From positions 23,985,012 through 24,049,011 of the forward strand of contig CM068313.1 of the NCBI GenBank assembly GCA_034766995.1: DNA of 64,000 nucleotides, written 5' to 3'. Both the position numbers and the translations under genes were made by a program. The notes below the pieces were generated by a model. That model saw nothing but the letters and a program-made list of their open reading frames with translations, was not told where the DNA came from and searched no databases. Origin of the DNA: Acanthacorydalis orientalis (taxonomy: Eukaryota; Arthropoda; Insecta; Megaloptera; Corydalidae). Below, piece after piece: positions 37,680-50,459 of this stretch (within the stretch, counting starts at the first letter, position 1; each line of letters begins with the position of its first letter).

Positions 37680-38020
37680 ACGTATTTAGATTGCAACACT
37701 ATCTCACCTTTAGAATTTATTTACAGTTCACCGGATAAGATAGACTTCTTGCTATGAACACACGACGTTTCTCCGACACTTGCTTACAATGTACTGTCAA
37801 TATTAATGCAATGTTTATTTGCAAATGCTACTTGAGGCACGTGGTATGTGGACACTATACGATGATGAACAATCCACTGCGATAAGGATACATTTATTAT
37901 TAAATAAATACAATGAAATAGCGTTTACACTTCCACTCATAAACGTGCACGCTTGCTCACATATTCATGCATATATATTTTTTTTTGTCAAGAGAAAAAT
38001 GTTCTTTATAGACGCATTGT
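37680..38020. other. Less AT-rich patch, unresolved
   Basis: A 67-codon plus-strand frame from 37819 begins MQMLLEARGMWTLYDDEQST, which is not AT-driven, but becomes low in complexity later. No domain was recognised. Confidence 0.15.
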
Positions 38021-38116
38021 AATTTCGGAAATTCTTTCATATTTTTAGATAATTGAAATGCATTTATTTGACATGATAACACATCCAAAAATATTTTATC
38101 TTATACACACAACCAC

Positions 38117-38118
38117 AT

Positions 38119-38158
<40 letters not shown>

Positions 38159-38169
38159 AGAGAGAGAGG
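38117..38169. repeat. (AC)n(AT)n(AG)n compound microsatellite
   Basis: Three dinucleotide types in a row. Confidence 0.96.
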
Positions 38170-39407
38170 CATACACAAAATAGAAATGTATCTGATAAAA
38201 CTCATTATTTATCATTATAAATGTCAAAGAAGAACTACGTATACAAAATTTACTTTTAAGTTTCGAAGTGATTTAATCTTATGATGAAATTCTAATTTAA
38301 ATTCCATGTAAAAAGTGAAAGAGTCTAAAATAATATTTAAAAATATCCGTAGATCTTGACCTCGACCTAAACTCCAATAATATATTTCAAATCTTATATT
38401 TAAACGCAGATACAATTGAAATATTATAAAATTTTACAAATCTATAATTTGTAATAACTGTATGGACATTTATTAAAGTTATGATATATATTTTAAATAA
38501 ATATATATATATATAAACAAATAAGTGTTACATTTTTATAAACAATTTATTTTTTATAATTTCTTCAGTGAAATGCTATGACACCGAAGAAAAATCTTAT
38601 GAGTCATTTTTAGTGAATCATTTAAGTGAAATTGTCTAACAAAATGACGAAACGTTTATGTTTTACAAACAAACTTAATTAAATCAGTTTTTGTAACAAT
38701 TTTATTTCATTTGTATTCAGTATAACAAGTGTTGTTGAATAGCAAACAATAACTACCATGTTTATTTCACCTTTTCGAAATAAATTTTTAATCAACTCGT
38801 TTACGATGGTCAAATAATTTTAAACAAGTCTAATATACAAAGTTCAAACTTTTCAGCATTTGACTTGAAATTTAAAAAGCAAAATACATATGTATTTAAA
38901 ATAAATATAACAAAAACGAAATATTCTGAAATGTAAATAACACTGAAATATTTTTTACAACATTATAATTACTTGCAACTAAAATTTTACAATATTAAAT
39001 TTTATCTACGAATCTGTGTATAAAATATAAGACATTACAGAAAGTAATTAGTCCCTTTAAATTAATGAATTAATTTTTTAAATTATGTTTCCAAGTCCGG
39101 GAACACCGTGATAGTATATTAAATAAATACTTTTTATTTTAAACATCCCAATTCGAAATAATCATATATCATTAAATTAAACGATTTCAGTGGTCAGTGG
39201 ATATTGATATTTCTCATGAAAATGTGATTCGAAAAAATATTCTAACAAATAATAAAATACAGTAATACTAGAATTGTATAAATGTATTTTATATTATGTG
39301 CTTATTATTTCTCTAGAAATATTCCTGTGGACAAAATCTATATAATTTAATACACCCAAACAAACTATTGTTATAAAGATATCAACAACGTGTTTATATC
39401 AAAAACA

Positions 39408-39410
<3 letters not shown>
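38170..39410. other. AT-rich stretch, nothing recognised
   Basis: No supported feature. Confidence 0.6.

Positions 39411-39464
<54 letters not shown>
39411..39464. repeat. (AT)n microsatellite
   Basis: Pure AT run. Confidence 0.97.
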
Positions 39465-39466
<2 letters not shown>

Positions 39467-39879
39467 CTTTATGAATGCATGAATGTTAAAATAATTTTTA
39501 ATACGTTGAACTTGTTTAGTTCATGAGGTTATAAACATTTAATTGATAAATGGAATTCAATCACAATGGGATATATATTACATGGCTGCTTAAATTTCAT
39601 CACTACTTGTTTTGAGGTCAATTATTAAATAATATTCGTCAAAAGATAATGTTGAGTTGGTAAATGTTAAATGAGTGTTTGTTGGTTAGTCGTATCTGTC
39701 TATGCATTGTTCTAACTTAAAAAATCTACTGACTGAATTGACAATATTAATTTTAATGTTATTTCTCAAATTACAAATGATTTTTTATACTCTTTTAACA
39801 GTGTCTTTTATGTGCATGCATACGTACATATTTGCATGAAATGATTCTGTATTCACAACACAAGTGTCGCCTTAAATGA

Positions 39880-40020
39880 TTACATTACTGCCGCTTAAGT
39901 AAGCTCATAAATTCATAATTTTAATTAATGCAACGGAATGGTCACAACCTACACAAAGTGCGTGTCCTTTATCACTTGAGACCACATTAAAATACGTTAG
40001 ACCGGTATTATTTCAATGTA
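39880..40020. other. Non-coding patch with possible regulatory motifs
   Basis: Less AT-rich than the flanks and without an open frame. TTTATCACTTGAGACCACAT combines GATA-, E-box- and RUNX-like cores. The 1.3 kb on its downstream side shows nothing recognised. Confidence 0.15.
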
Positions 40021-41311
40021 TATGTTCTACTGTTGATACAGTGATTACGTAAAAATAGTTATCGTCTCATAAATAACAATATATTGATTTAGTTTTATTT
40101 CTGGATAAATTAAAGAAACGTTATTAATGGAATAAAACATTTACATCGTATGCACGAAATAAAATACAGTTTCTTCGAAGTTCAAATATTACAGTAACAT
40201 CAAAAATATAGTACATTAATAAATTTTACCACTTAACCATAAACCAGAAAAAAAATTCCTTGTTATGTTTTTCTGTACCTTAGCTCTTAGTATGGTAGCA
40301 TCGACATCGAAATGCATGTATTTTACAGTTCAAATGATCAAAGTGATTAACGTTTTGACTAGAAAAAGTTTGTAATAAGGAGGTTTATTTATATGATTTA
40401 AGGTTCTTATTCAATTATAATTATATTATATGAAACTATTTTTATCAAATTTACCCTAAGAATAAAGATCAAAATAAATAGCGATACTCGAAAAATTCGA
40501 ATCTGAAAAGAGCTCATTTGGATAAGTGATGTAGGACAGGTGACAGTTTTGATTCCTAAAAAAATCTGCCGCTGTGATGATTTTTTTCTAAGCAGGTGTG
40601 TTTTTATTTTTATCATAAGTAAAAAATTGAATTAATTAATTGTTTTTTTCACACGCGGAATCTCATTCGTAAGAGACTACACCACAGAAATAAAATGCAA
40701 ATTAAATTTACTATGAAAATCCTCGAATATCGGCGAAAACATACTCAAGGTGTCCGATATACAATTGATGACGTTCAGATACTGTTTATGTTATTCTATC
40801 CTTTAACACCGAAGTTGTTTGTATAGAAGTGTATCTTCATCATTTTTAGAAATTTAATCTTTTTTCAACCTACAAACCACCAAAAAAACTGATTCAAAAT
40901 GTTCAGTTAATGAATACTGACCATTTTTTTTTGTCTATTATGCGCATTTCCATATCGAAACCGTCATCATTAGAGTATTAAAGTACAGAAAAAATCATTT
41001 ATGAGCCGTCGTATATACCAAATGTCACTATGGATGATTTCAAAATTTGAAATTAAAACTGGAAAATTTTCAGTTGGTAAAATTAATATAAAAACTTGAC
41101 TCAGAAAATATAAAGCAGCTGATAGAAGTTGATTCACGGTTCCTGTTACGTGACCTGGAAACAGAGACCAATAAAAGCGACCGGAAACAATTTAGATAAT
41201 CACTGATTTAGATGATTATAATTAAACAAAGAAGATCGCTATTATTTTCTATCATACTTTAAACATTTTTTTCTACTGATTTAGTTTTGTTACTTTTCTA
41301 ACAGATTACAC

Positions 41312-41315
<4 letters not shown>

Positions 41316-41379
<64 letters not shown>

Positions 41380-41390
41380 TATATATATAA
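41316..41390. repeat. (AT)n microsatellite
   Basis: Long AT run with a GTATATATACATATT end that forms a small palindrome. Confidence 0.96.
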
Positions 41391-42096
41391 TACATTTTTG
41401 TATTTTACATTAATTTGAGGGAAAGAAATATAAAAAATAAGCTTTGGTTAACAGACTTCATGTTAGATTTAAAAAATGACAATGAACCTTAGAATTACAA
41501 ATGTCATAGTCACAACTGTATTAAAATTACAATTATAATAACCAGCTAGAATTATTTCTACAGTCCAGTAAATATTATTTTTAAACAGTATTTTCATGAA
41601 TTATTTATCAAGTTTACAATAACAAATTTGACTTTTTAAATTATTATTCTTTTTCTTTTTCCTCGCATTTATTTTATGTTTGTTTGTTTATATACGATTA
41701 TATATGTGTACTATGGCGTGTATTTTAAAAATAAAATAAAGAATCAACAGTCGGTAAAACTAATCCACAAAAGAGCTTGGAATTTAAAACACTTATTATC
41801 ACTGTATGTTTACAATTCACGAGATTCGTCGCCCACGCTGTGCTCACATATTTATTTTTTAGCATTCGTTTATAATGGGGTATGAATTTGTGTTACTTGA
41901 CATATTTTGGTCATTATTTTCGAGTTTCATTTTTAACAATGAAACCACACACATGTATATATAAATAATATATATATATCAAGTGAAACATGTTTTATTA
42001 TAGTTAAATTTCTATTACATCAGAAATGAAAAAATGCTTCAGTAGTTATGAAAAAGTCAATAAAGTAAAATCGTTCTTGAGTTTATTATATATTAT

Positions 42097-42518
42097 GAGC
42101 GTAGGATTTGGATTGGGGCAACATGGGTCATTGCCCAGAGCAGCAAACTTTGAACAACGGAAAATTTTGATGGGCGACAAATTTTGAAAAACATGAAATT
42201 TTATTTTGAAACAAATTTCTATTTACAGGTATTAAAAAAATTTAAATGAAAAATTAAATCTAAAAATTTTTGTAGTTCAAATTTTGTTTTTGAAATTAGT
42301 GTAACAGAACATCATAATTCGCATTTTTTAAATAAATTGAGTGAATGGAAAATTTTACAAATTTTTTACTATTCATTAAAAATTTTTCTATTGAATTGTT
42401 CTCAAAATTACCAACCGTCGCGAATTTCTCTTAATTTATTTGGACAAAATTTGTGGGAGGAAGGGGCGATACTTTAATAGGTGGACCAAGAGCGGCACCT
42501 AGTTTTAATCCAGCCCTG
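42097..42518. mobile_element. Non-autonomous hAT element with perfect 8-base target duplication
   Basis: A 422-base unit starts GAGCGTAGGATTTGGATTGG and ends AATCCAGCCCTG, whose reverse complement is CAGGGCTGGATT. The ends are diverged inverted repeats; the 5' GAG would be CAG with one change. Identical TATATTAT octamers flank it (42089-42096 and 42519-42526). An eight-base duplication and CAG ends are hAT hallmarks, and the GGGGCAA...TTGCCC region near the 5' end fits the family. The interior is AT-rich and non-coding. Autonomous relatives are several kilobases long, so this is a deletion derivative. Confidence 0.75.
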
Positions 42519-42526
42519 TATATTAT

Positions 42527-43420
42527 AATTATTTTCTATCAATTCTTAACATTCTTTTGATACAAACAAAACCTTTGACTTTAAACAATCACTCAATCAT
42601 CAACTAAACTAAAAGTATGCATTTAAATACCTTCTACTCGAAAAAAGTGTAATATACATTAAAGTATTCTTTGTAAATTGTTTTAAAAACAACCTTGAAA
42701 AATATTTCGTATACACCTGTTAAATTGTGAGAAGATCTACGAGATAATTGTCGATTTTAATCTACATAAGTTAAAATAATTCATTCTAAGCATAATTTTG
42801 AGAACCATTTGTTCGTTTACATTTTTTGTGCTATTGTTATGTTTCTAATTATGTAATGAAAACGATTTAGTCATAAAATATAGTCTATTCTTTTTTTATA
42901 TTCAACCTTGAATTTATGAATGGATTACTTTTATCGTTCTATTATTTGAGTCAATTGCAATAAATTAACTATTATGAATATCACTGAATGAATTCATCAA
43001 TTGCATGTGCAATTTTATATTCTCAATCAGTTATTTTAATAACACAATAAAACGTATATGAAACGATTAGAATAATATGATATTTCATATCATTAATTTA
43101 TTACAATAAAATTTTAATCATATGCAATAAAAAAATATCGTTTCAAGTATAACCCTATTAAAAATTACCTATTTCACTATTGAAAAGTAACTGTTAAATA
43201 AAATTTTAATTATTAATGTGGAACGTTTTTATGGTTTTAGATATTGCTATTAAAAAATAAATTTCGCTTTCAGTCAGAAACTTTTTTGTTTTTAAATTAT
43301 TTTGTTTTGTGAAAATAAACAATGTTAGCAAATATCATATTGTATCGGGTAAATCGTTGAAATCGGTAAAAAATTAAATCAATATTAATAAAACAAACAA
43401 ATGAAACCTATATTTACAAA
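42527..43420. other. AT-rich stretch, nothing recognised
   Basis: No supported feature. Confidence 0.6.
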
Positions 43421-43960
43421 CGAAACGGCTCTCGATGCAAATAAACGGGTTCAATTTATTTGTCTTGGAACACATACAATTTTATCGTCACTTCACAATG
43501 CCCGAAAAGCTTAATTCACGTATATTAAAATACAAAAAGTCTATTCCTGCTGTTGAAATGAATCCGAATCGCTCAATGACTGCACATCAGTATCAATTGA
43601 CCTGCGTGCACTGTACACTGCATACCTCAATTTATTTGTTGAATACGACACGAGGGCATAGATACAGACATCAGAAACTTGATCGATGACAATGAATCAT
43701 TGGTATTGTGATGTGACAACTCATAATGGTAGTACAGAGTGTATGTAATGTGAACATTGACTCTTAATATCCACAAATAGCTCGGTATCTATTCGGCCAG
43801 GCTTGTATTTTGTCAACGGAAGTAGTAGTAACTGTACTTCGATGTGTGTAGTATTTTTGTTTGAATTTGTAGAAGCGTTTTGTCGCCGATTAATATTCCA
43901 GACGTCTTAAATAATGTAGCTAGCCAGTTTCAAGCATGATCACCTTGACTTTATTAAACA
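43420..43960. other. GC-richer islet of unknown nature
   Basis: About 500 bases of balanced composition. A plus-strand frame of 84 codons (43435-43689) includes TMPEKLNSRILKYKKSIPAV and a C-terminal Cys/His-rich part (TCVHCTLHT), without a recognised domain. The rest holds no long frame. It could be an exon with flanking regulatory sequence or an old mobile-element terminus. Confidence 0.2.
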
Positions 43961-44640
43961 AATTTATGTAATTTTGCAAAAAAATAGTTTTGTTTTGAAC
44001 GGGATTTTTCTCAAAAAAAAACGCATCCATCAACAACATTCATTTAATTTTAAGAAATACTGAAATATTATATAGTAGTAAAAAGTTTTGCTCTAACTGA
44101 ATTATATAAAATATTTTAAACTTATAAGTAAAACTGTCATTTAGAAAGAAATTACTGAATTCAAAATTTATATTTTGCACTTATATATCCTAGCATAATA
44201 AAGAAATAAATAATGATGAACTCACACTGTTACATTTACATCTAATGCTGTTTTTATAGAAAACAGTTTTCACTAAGCCATTTGTTTACAGATAATATGC
44301 AAACCGAAATTTCATTTTCTGGAAAATTATCTTTTTGCACATAATGACTTCTGTCTAAACACTGATGAAATATTTTCAACCCTGTTTATACAACTACTAA
44401 ATATAAAAAAAATCAACTTCTATAAAATTGAAATATTCCTTATGAATTTTATTGTAGTTTCAGGTATAAATTTACATAAAATTAAAAGAACTAACTAATG
44501 AAGAATGCAAAATTTTATAAAGATTACATAAAAAGTATCCGTAAAAACTGATTAATCGCCATTAACAGTTTTTTTTAATAAAAATGAAAGTGAAAAACAC
44601 TAATTCAAATTTAGAATATAAGTAAAGGGTTTCATCTGGC
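43961..44640. other. AT-rich stretch, nothing recognised
   Basis: Background composition; no supported feature. Confidence 0.6.
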
Positions 44641-44659
44641 AATATGTCTTCCAGTCTTG

Positions 44660-44727
<68 letters not shown>

Positions 44728-44765
44728 AATGTGTGTGTGTATGTATGTATGTATGTGTGTGTGTT
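44660..44765. repeat. (AT)n/GT/GTAT compound microsatellite
   Basis: A long AT run, then GTGTGTGTATGTATGTATGT. Confidence 0.97.
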
Positions 44766-45260
44766 TACATTAATATTTCTTACACATATAAGCAAATTAC
44801 AATCTAACAAATTGTTACTCATAAATTGTAAATTTCCATCGGATTGTAATTAGTTGTAGTAATCTGAACAACCGTTTATTAAATTAGGTGAAATTATCGA
44901 CTTTACTACGACTAAAATATTCACATTAAATTTGAAATATTTTTTTTAATTTATAACCTTTTTGAATTGTTAACTTTATTGAATATTTGTTGGTATTGAA
45001 GTGAAAATTTAAAATTTTATATAGAAATATTTTTCAATTTCACATTTGCTTAATAAAGCACGACAGTACACAAATATTAACGTATATTTAACTAACTTGA
45101 AATCATGAAATAGCTATTTATTATGAAAAGAAAATTATAGAAATTCAAATACAATTAAAAATAACTGCAGCAATATATTTCGATTCAGAAAGTATTTTAC
45201 AAAAATCATTCTTATATAATAAATGTTTTCTCTGTTTCAATTTTACATGTATACGGAAGA

Positions 45261-45262
45261 CA

Positions 45263-45315
<53 letters not shown>

Positions 45316-45317
45316 AC
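45261..45317. repeat. (AT)n microsatellite
   Basis: AT run. Another shorter one lies at 45559-45583. Confidence 0.96.
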
Positions 45318-45659
45318 CCACAATGTATACACACAATATTATATATTTTAATTGAAAATAATTTAAAAGTATTACTTACACAATGAAATATAAATTTCGT
45401 TCCTCATGACTACACTCAAACATTGTTGATCACTATTTATATTTTTCTTTATTAATTATGTGTCTATGGTCTCAACATACATTTTAAAACATTAAACACC
45501 TAATTAGTTTAACAGATAACATATTTATTATCTTTCAGTAAATATAACTGATAAATTAGTTATATATATATATATATATATATTAATATGTAATACTATA
45601 TCTTTGTTTATTTTATTTTTTTATTCAAAAAATCCAGTGTAGCTATTTTATAATTTAAT

Positions 45660-46340
45660 TTTGAACACAAAAGCTTCCGAAGCGTTAAATATCGTATTAC
45701 ATAAAACGGGTGGAAATAAAACTTGAAAAAATTGTATCTTGATACAAAAATAATGGTTATCGAACGACAGTGCCGCGTTCTAAACGTGAAAGCTACTGGA
45801 ATGTCGGTGGTATAGATTGAAAAAAAATTTGTGCTGTGATTCTACACCCGTTCATATTTTGAACAGTTTTATCAGAAACCATCGATTGGAACACTCGTTT
45901 TGTAAAATACTTGTATATTGTAATATAAAGCGAACAGTGTATGTTTTAAATTGCAGTATCATATTAATCAACATATATTTTTATTTTTTGTACGTATTGG
46001 TATAAAAATGAAATCTTTTTGCATTTTTTTAAATGTAATTACAAGTATTTGTTTTATGGATTTGTAAAAAAATACGTATTTCATTACACAAACATTTTTT
46101 TATACATCGAAAATAATTCCATCGTGTAAAATTTCCATAAAAAAACTTTTTTATTTTTCGTGTAGACCACCTCCATACAATGCCGCTTTCCCCGCTACAT
46201 TGTACAAGTAGACGTTAATCATTCCCGATTATCAATGATTTGTTGATGGATATCACGTGGTCTCTGTTCCGATTGGTTGATATCAGTCACATGTATGTAG
46301 CTCTCTCACGGTGTACAACAAAAGAGGGTATACGACGATT
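45660..46340. other. Two GC-richer patches without a supported gene
   Basis: Patches at 45740-45830 and 46160-46340 rise above background. The second contains CCGATTGGTTGATATCAG (an inverted CCAAT box) and CACGTG-type sequence in ATCACGTGG. No frame of convincing character was found. Confidence 0.2.
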
Positions 46341-46397
46341 TCTGTGTTAAACTGATAAAAAATTATTCAAAATATTGTATTCACTGAAGCTGTAGAG

Positions 46398-46819
46398 CAG
46401 GAGTGTCCCATTTTTTGGCTTTCCTAGGCCACATTGAAAGAAGAAGAATTGTCTTGGGCCACAAATAAAATACACTAACACTAACGATAGCTGATGAGCG
46501 AAAAGGTCTGTCTATAATTTTTGTGATTTCCGCCACCACAGATTTTAACAATTTTTCGTTTCTTCTGGTCGAACTGTTTGCAATTATAATGCGAATTACG
46601 AATAATACACTGATATTTATAGACGTAGCATACTCTGGTTATTCCATTCCGTTCCGTTGTCGTCTACAAAGTTCGAGCTTCAGAATCGCGCAATCGAGTT
46701 ACAAAAAAATTGGCAAAAAAATCTCATAATGTTAAGTAAGTTTACGATTTTGTGTTGGGCCGCATTCATAGCTGTTTTAGGCCACATGTGGCCCGAGGAC
46801 CGCGGGTTGGGCAAACCTG
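46398..46819. mobile_element. Non-autonomous hAT (Charlie-like) element
   Basis: A 422-base unit begins CAGGAGTGTCCCATTTTTTG and ends GGTTGGGCAAACCTG. The ends are inverted repeats carrying the GGCCACAT blocks usual in hAT-Charlie elements. It is flanked by CTGTAGAG (46390-46397) and CTTTAGAG (46820-46827), an eight-base target duplication with one mismatch that fits the hAT preference nTnTAGAn. Internal stretches such as ACACTAACACTAACGATAGC and TTTTGTGTTGGGCCGCATTC agree closely with a mammalian hAT repeat as I remember it. No transposase frame is present, so it is a non-autonomous copy. Confidence 0.85.
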
Positions 46820-46827
46820 CTTTAGAG

Positions 46828-47183
46828 CGAAAAAATTGTTACACATTTTAACGTTGTATTTTTATAAACTTTTCCAATAAAAAAAATACGATTTACATTT
46901 ACACAGATTATGTGTGCGTATAATTTGTTAATTTATGTTATTTTTTAGGGAGAGCGACCGATGACGTACAGAAACCCTTCACCCACCCTCTCCCTTAATT
47001 TGTAATAAATAAAAAAATATTTTACAAATGGAAAATACTTGTTATAAGTGGAAGTTATTGATTTAAAAATATTGCTTTTTTATATTCATTTACAAATAAG
47101 ATTTTATAATGTATATATCATTTCTTCTATTGTAAAATTTATTATTTAATAAGTTTTAATATAGGACCACTATACAATATATA
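46828..47183. other. AT-rich stretch with a small GC-rich patch
   Basis: A patch at 46945-46995 (GGGAGAGCGACCGATGACGT) has no readable frame. Otherwise background. Confidence 0.5.
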
Positions 47184-47186
47184 ACA

Positions 47187-47238
<52 letters not shown>
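47184..47238. repeat. (AC)n(AT)n(AC)n microsatellite
   Basis: AC, AT and AC runs in succession, directly upstream of the repeated module at 47237. Confidence 0.96.
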
Positions 47239-47290
47239 GTTCTATAGCAATATGTCTATTTGTTTTGATGCAATGTTTCCCAGTTCTGAC
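47237..47290 (+). repeat. Microsatellite-linked repeat module, copy 1
   Basis: ACGTTCTATAGCAATAT followed by a region similar to TTTTGATGCAATGTTTCCCA is shared with 52974-53020. In both places it starts at the 3' edge of a long AT microsatellite. This copy continues into balanced-composition sequence to about 47520, so the whole 47237-47520 block may be one interspersed repeat. An 87-codon frame (47252-47515) crosses it without a recognised domain. Confidence 0.65.
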
Positions 47291-47518
47291 GAATGCAAAT
47301 CAAAGAGATTCATCTATAATAAAATATCCTTTCGACATATGCGTACAGCTCGTCGTATACGGACAGAAACGGTTTTGCGGAAATACAAAATTGAAAAATC
47401 ATTTCCATACAGCAACTCCAATATACGTGTCTCACACAATCAACATTTTCAGAATCCGATCACAACGTTGACTATCTGTTGCTACAAAGAAGTAAGGAGA
47501 GAGCTCGCTGAATAGCAA

Positions 47519-47715
47519 TCGTGAGTTAGGTGGTACTACCGAACACGACATGAAACGGCGGACGATGGGAAACAAATTGATTTAGGAAGAGCGCTACGAC
47601 CGCCACCGAGCATGAAATAAAGATGGACCATGCTGGCCGCTGCTGTCCACAGCTTTCGTGACCCTCACACACGCACCTTATTGACCCGTCCGGACCGGAA
47701 CACGCCATTTGTCGA
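47519..47715. promoter_or_regulatory. CpG-dense islet, possible promoter
   Basis: This is the most CpG-dense 200 bases of the window, with some twenty CpG steps (for example AAACGGCGGACG, GAGCGCTACGACCG, CCGTCCGGACCGG). It holds AAGATGG (YY1-like). The only frames are short: a plus-strand MDHAGRCCPQLS and a 60-codon minus-strand frame. Promoter activity is inferred from composition only; a fragment of a GC-rich repeat is the alternative. Confidence 0.25.
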
Positions 47716-48590
47716 CTGTACTTTTTTCATACTTTTTTTTTAACGCTCCTGTTTCCTTTACTTGTACCGTGAAAATTGTCGAGCAGGGAATGGCGCTTTA
47801 TTGCTCGCTACGTTTTATTCGGAATTCAGACGTCAGTATTGTTATTTGATTACGAACTTTGGCTACTAGACACGTGTATAATTAATAGAAAAGCTCACTT
47901 ATTTGATTTAATGATTAGATAGTCTTAACCTAAATGTCAAATATTATAAATTTAATTTTCACTCAATATTTTACAAAATGGTAAACGAAATATAATTAGA
48001 TAAATTAATATAAATATAAAGCTTATACAAAAAAAAATCCGCATGAATAAAAATTACAAGCAAAAAAGAACCGTATTATAATCTTTCAAGCATAATACAG
48101 AGGCATATGACATATTTAAAGATGTATATTTTATACCTAATTTGAAATTATTTGACTTACGGAAAAATGAAAGTCGAATTAAGACAAAATAACATTTAGA
48201 ATAAAATTTAATGAATATTTTTTTTATTATGCACTTTAATTATTTCGATATAAAGACGTACTTATTAAGTACATAAGGGATGTAAATATTTTTACTATAT
48301 CTGTAAATGTTATTCTAATTATCAATATCAAACTTAAAAAAAACTTTGAAGAATTAAAGATATTTACAAGTATAGATACTTGTATGAATGTAGTACATTA
48401 TATATTTCAATAAATATATAATACATTAATATTTTTTGATACAAAATATATAAAGATAATGTGATTCTATTCATTGTAGCTATTATTGTTGAGCGTCTGT
48501 ACAAAAATAGATAGCATTTAATACTATAAGTAAATATTTTTTTCTTTTTGAATAAACCCTCGTAATCTACGTAATCCCAAGCAGCTGTAG
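47716..48590. other. AT-rich stretch, nothing recognised
   Basis: Declining G+C after the CpG-dense islet, then background. Confidence 0.55.

Positions 48591-48591
<1 letters not shown>

Positions 48592-48643
<52 letters not shown>
48592..48643. repeat. (AT)n microsatellite
   Basis: AT run next to a GC-richer 40-base edge (CTCGTAATCTACGTAATCCC). Confidence 0.96.
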
Positions 48644-48645
<2 letters not shown>

Positions 48646-48869
48646 GAGACATATGTCTTTGTAAAATATATTTGCTTTTACTTGTTTATGTACATAAAGG
48701 AAATACAAAGTTCGTATAAATAGTTCGAAATTCTTCTCATCTTAATTATGAATTCAGTTAAGTATTTCAATTTCCTAATTACATATCTTATAAAACGAGA
48801 TAAAGTACAAACATTTGATGTTTGTTTGATGAAAAATTCAACATGTACAAACGGCACTATATGTACATC

Positions 48870-49090
48870 TTTATTGATTTTCACGACTCTAGCGTTTGCT
48901 AAACTGTCTATCGTGCGTATAAAGCAAAGTTGAGGTAAAAATTTACGATCTCTCAGATTTGCTGCTCTTCTTTTCCCATTAAATCTTAATCCCCCTACAA
49001 GATTCGGTGTGTATATGTATATATACATACATATAGTGTACTGAAGTTTCAAGAGTTTTTGAGGGAGTAAAACACCAAACAGCAACCCTT
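48870..49090 (-). other. Minus-strand open frame in a mixed-composition patch
   Basis: Within a minus-strand frame of 135 codons (49085-48678), the middle part GGLRFNGKRRAANLRDRKF is basic and not AT-driven, while both ends are low in complexity. No domain was recognised. It may be a relic of a mobile-element gene or chance. Confidence 0.15.
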
Positions 49091-49644
49091 GTGGTGTATC
49101 TTAGAGACCCTTTACAAAAAAAAAATAACGAAAGCGCTAGGAAATGTTCTGCAACATTTCGTTTTATAGTTTATAAGTTGCGGAAACAAGTTCTGTACGT
49201 TTAATAAGTTTAAATATAAATCTTTTGCAAAATATAAACGTTTGTTTATGAATATTTTCTTATGTTTGATATGGCTGTGCATATTTTACGAAGTTTTTCG
49301 ATTGAAAATTAATTTGTGTATTTGATATACTACTTTATACTCATTTTTTCATTTAATACAAATTAATAATGAAACATTATAAAAGTATTACTGAAGAGAT
49401 GTAAAAAAGTAATTATCCTTTTGTTAATATATAAAAAGAATTATAACGAAATTTAAATCAACATCGTTTGTTGAAAACATTGAATATTTATATTCATTGA
49501 AATGAATATTTAAAAACTTAATTTAAAATAATACTTATTTTTGATCACTTCTGAAAAAAAACTTTCTTTGTAATCAACATAAAATTAAAATACTACAATA
49601 AAGCGTTTTTGTATATTTTATCGATATTACTATTTTTATTAACT
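49091..49644. other. AT-rich stretch, nothing recognised
   Basis: No supported feature. Confidence 0.6.
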
Positions 49645-49709
<65 letters not shown>

Positions 49710-49716
49710 ATATATA
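49645..49716. repeat. (AT)n microsatellite
   Basis: AT runs with ACAT and TTT breaks. Confidence 0.96.
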
Positions 49717-50459
49717 AAATTGAAAATTTTGATAAAACAGATACAAGATAATTAAATATATCACATCTCAAATTTTTTACATAAGAAAAATTTATATATT
49801 ATGTTTACAGGAATTTATGTAGAATGTGGAAAACAAACTGTAATCTTTCAAATTAAATAAATAAAAAGGTATTTATCTACCAGTAGATTGTCAACGACTA
49901 AAGAAGAAAATAATAGATATAAATGTTGTGGTAACTAATGAAATAATATATGGAAACGTAAGGAATAGAAATGTGTAAAATTGTAAAAGAATGAAAATAA
50001 ATAAACGGCTTTTACTTTTATGATCATAAGTAATTATTTAGTTTTATATATATATATATATTAATAAAATAAAGCTATATACAAAGACGGTTTCTTTCCT
50101 GAAGAAAACCGGAAATTTCTGAATAGATTAAATAATATAGAAAAACATTTTATTTTCTCGTGATAAATAATTTTAGCTATAAAAAATTATACGTATAAAA
50201 TTGTTCCTTAATACTAAAATTACTACCATTAAAATATCGTTTACATCTAATCTCTTTACAGAAAAAAAAACAAGCAAGTCGTTAGTTTCACATCGTCGCG
50301 CAAAAAGTGATTAATCGCTATTTCTTAAAACACTTTATAAACAGAATAACATCTTAAACACTCTAATCAATTAAAAAACACGACTAAAAGGGAATGATAA
50401 AAATTTCAGGGGGCAATAATTCGATTTTTTTTAAAATAAAATTACGCACATACGTTGCA

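Noticed and set aside
48678..49085. 135-codon minus-strand frame, the longest in the window
   Set aside because: As a gene: both ends are low in complexity, it includes an AT-repeat-derived Tyr-Ile stretch, and no domain is visible. The middle part is noted only as a patch.
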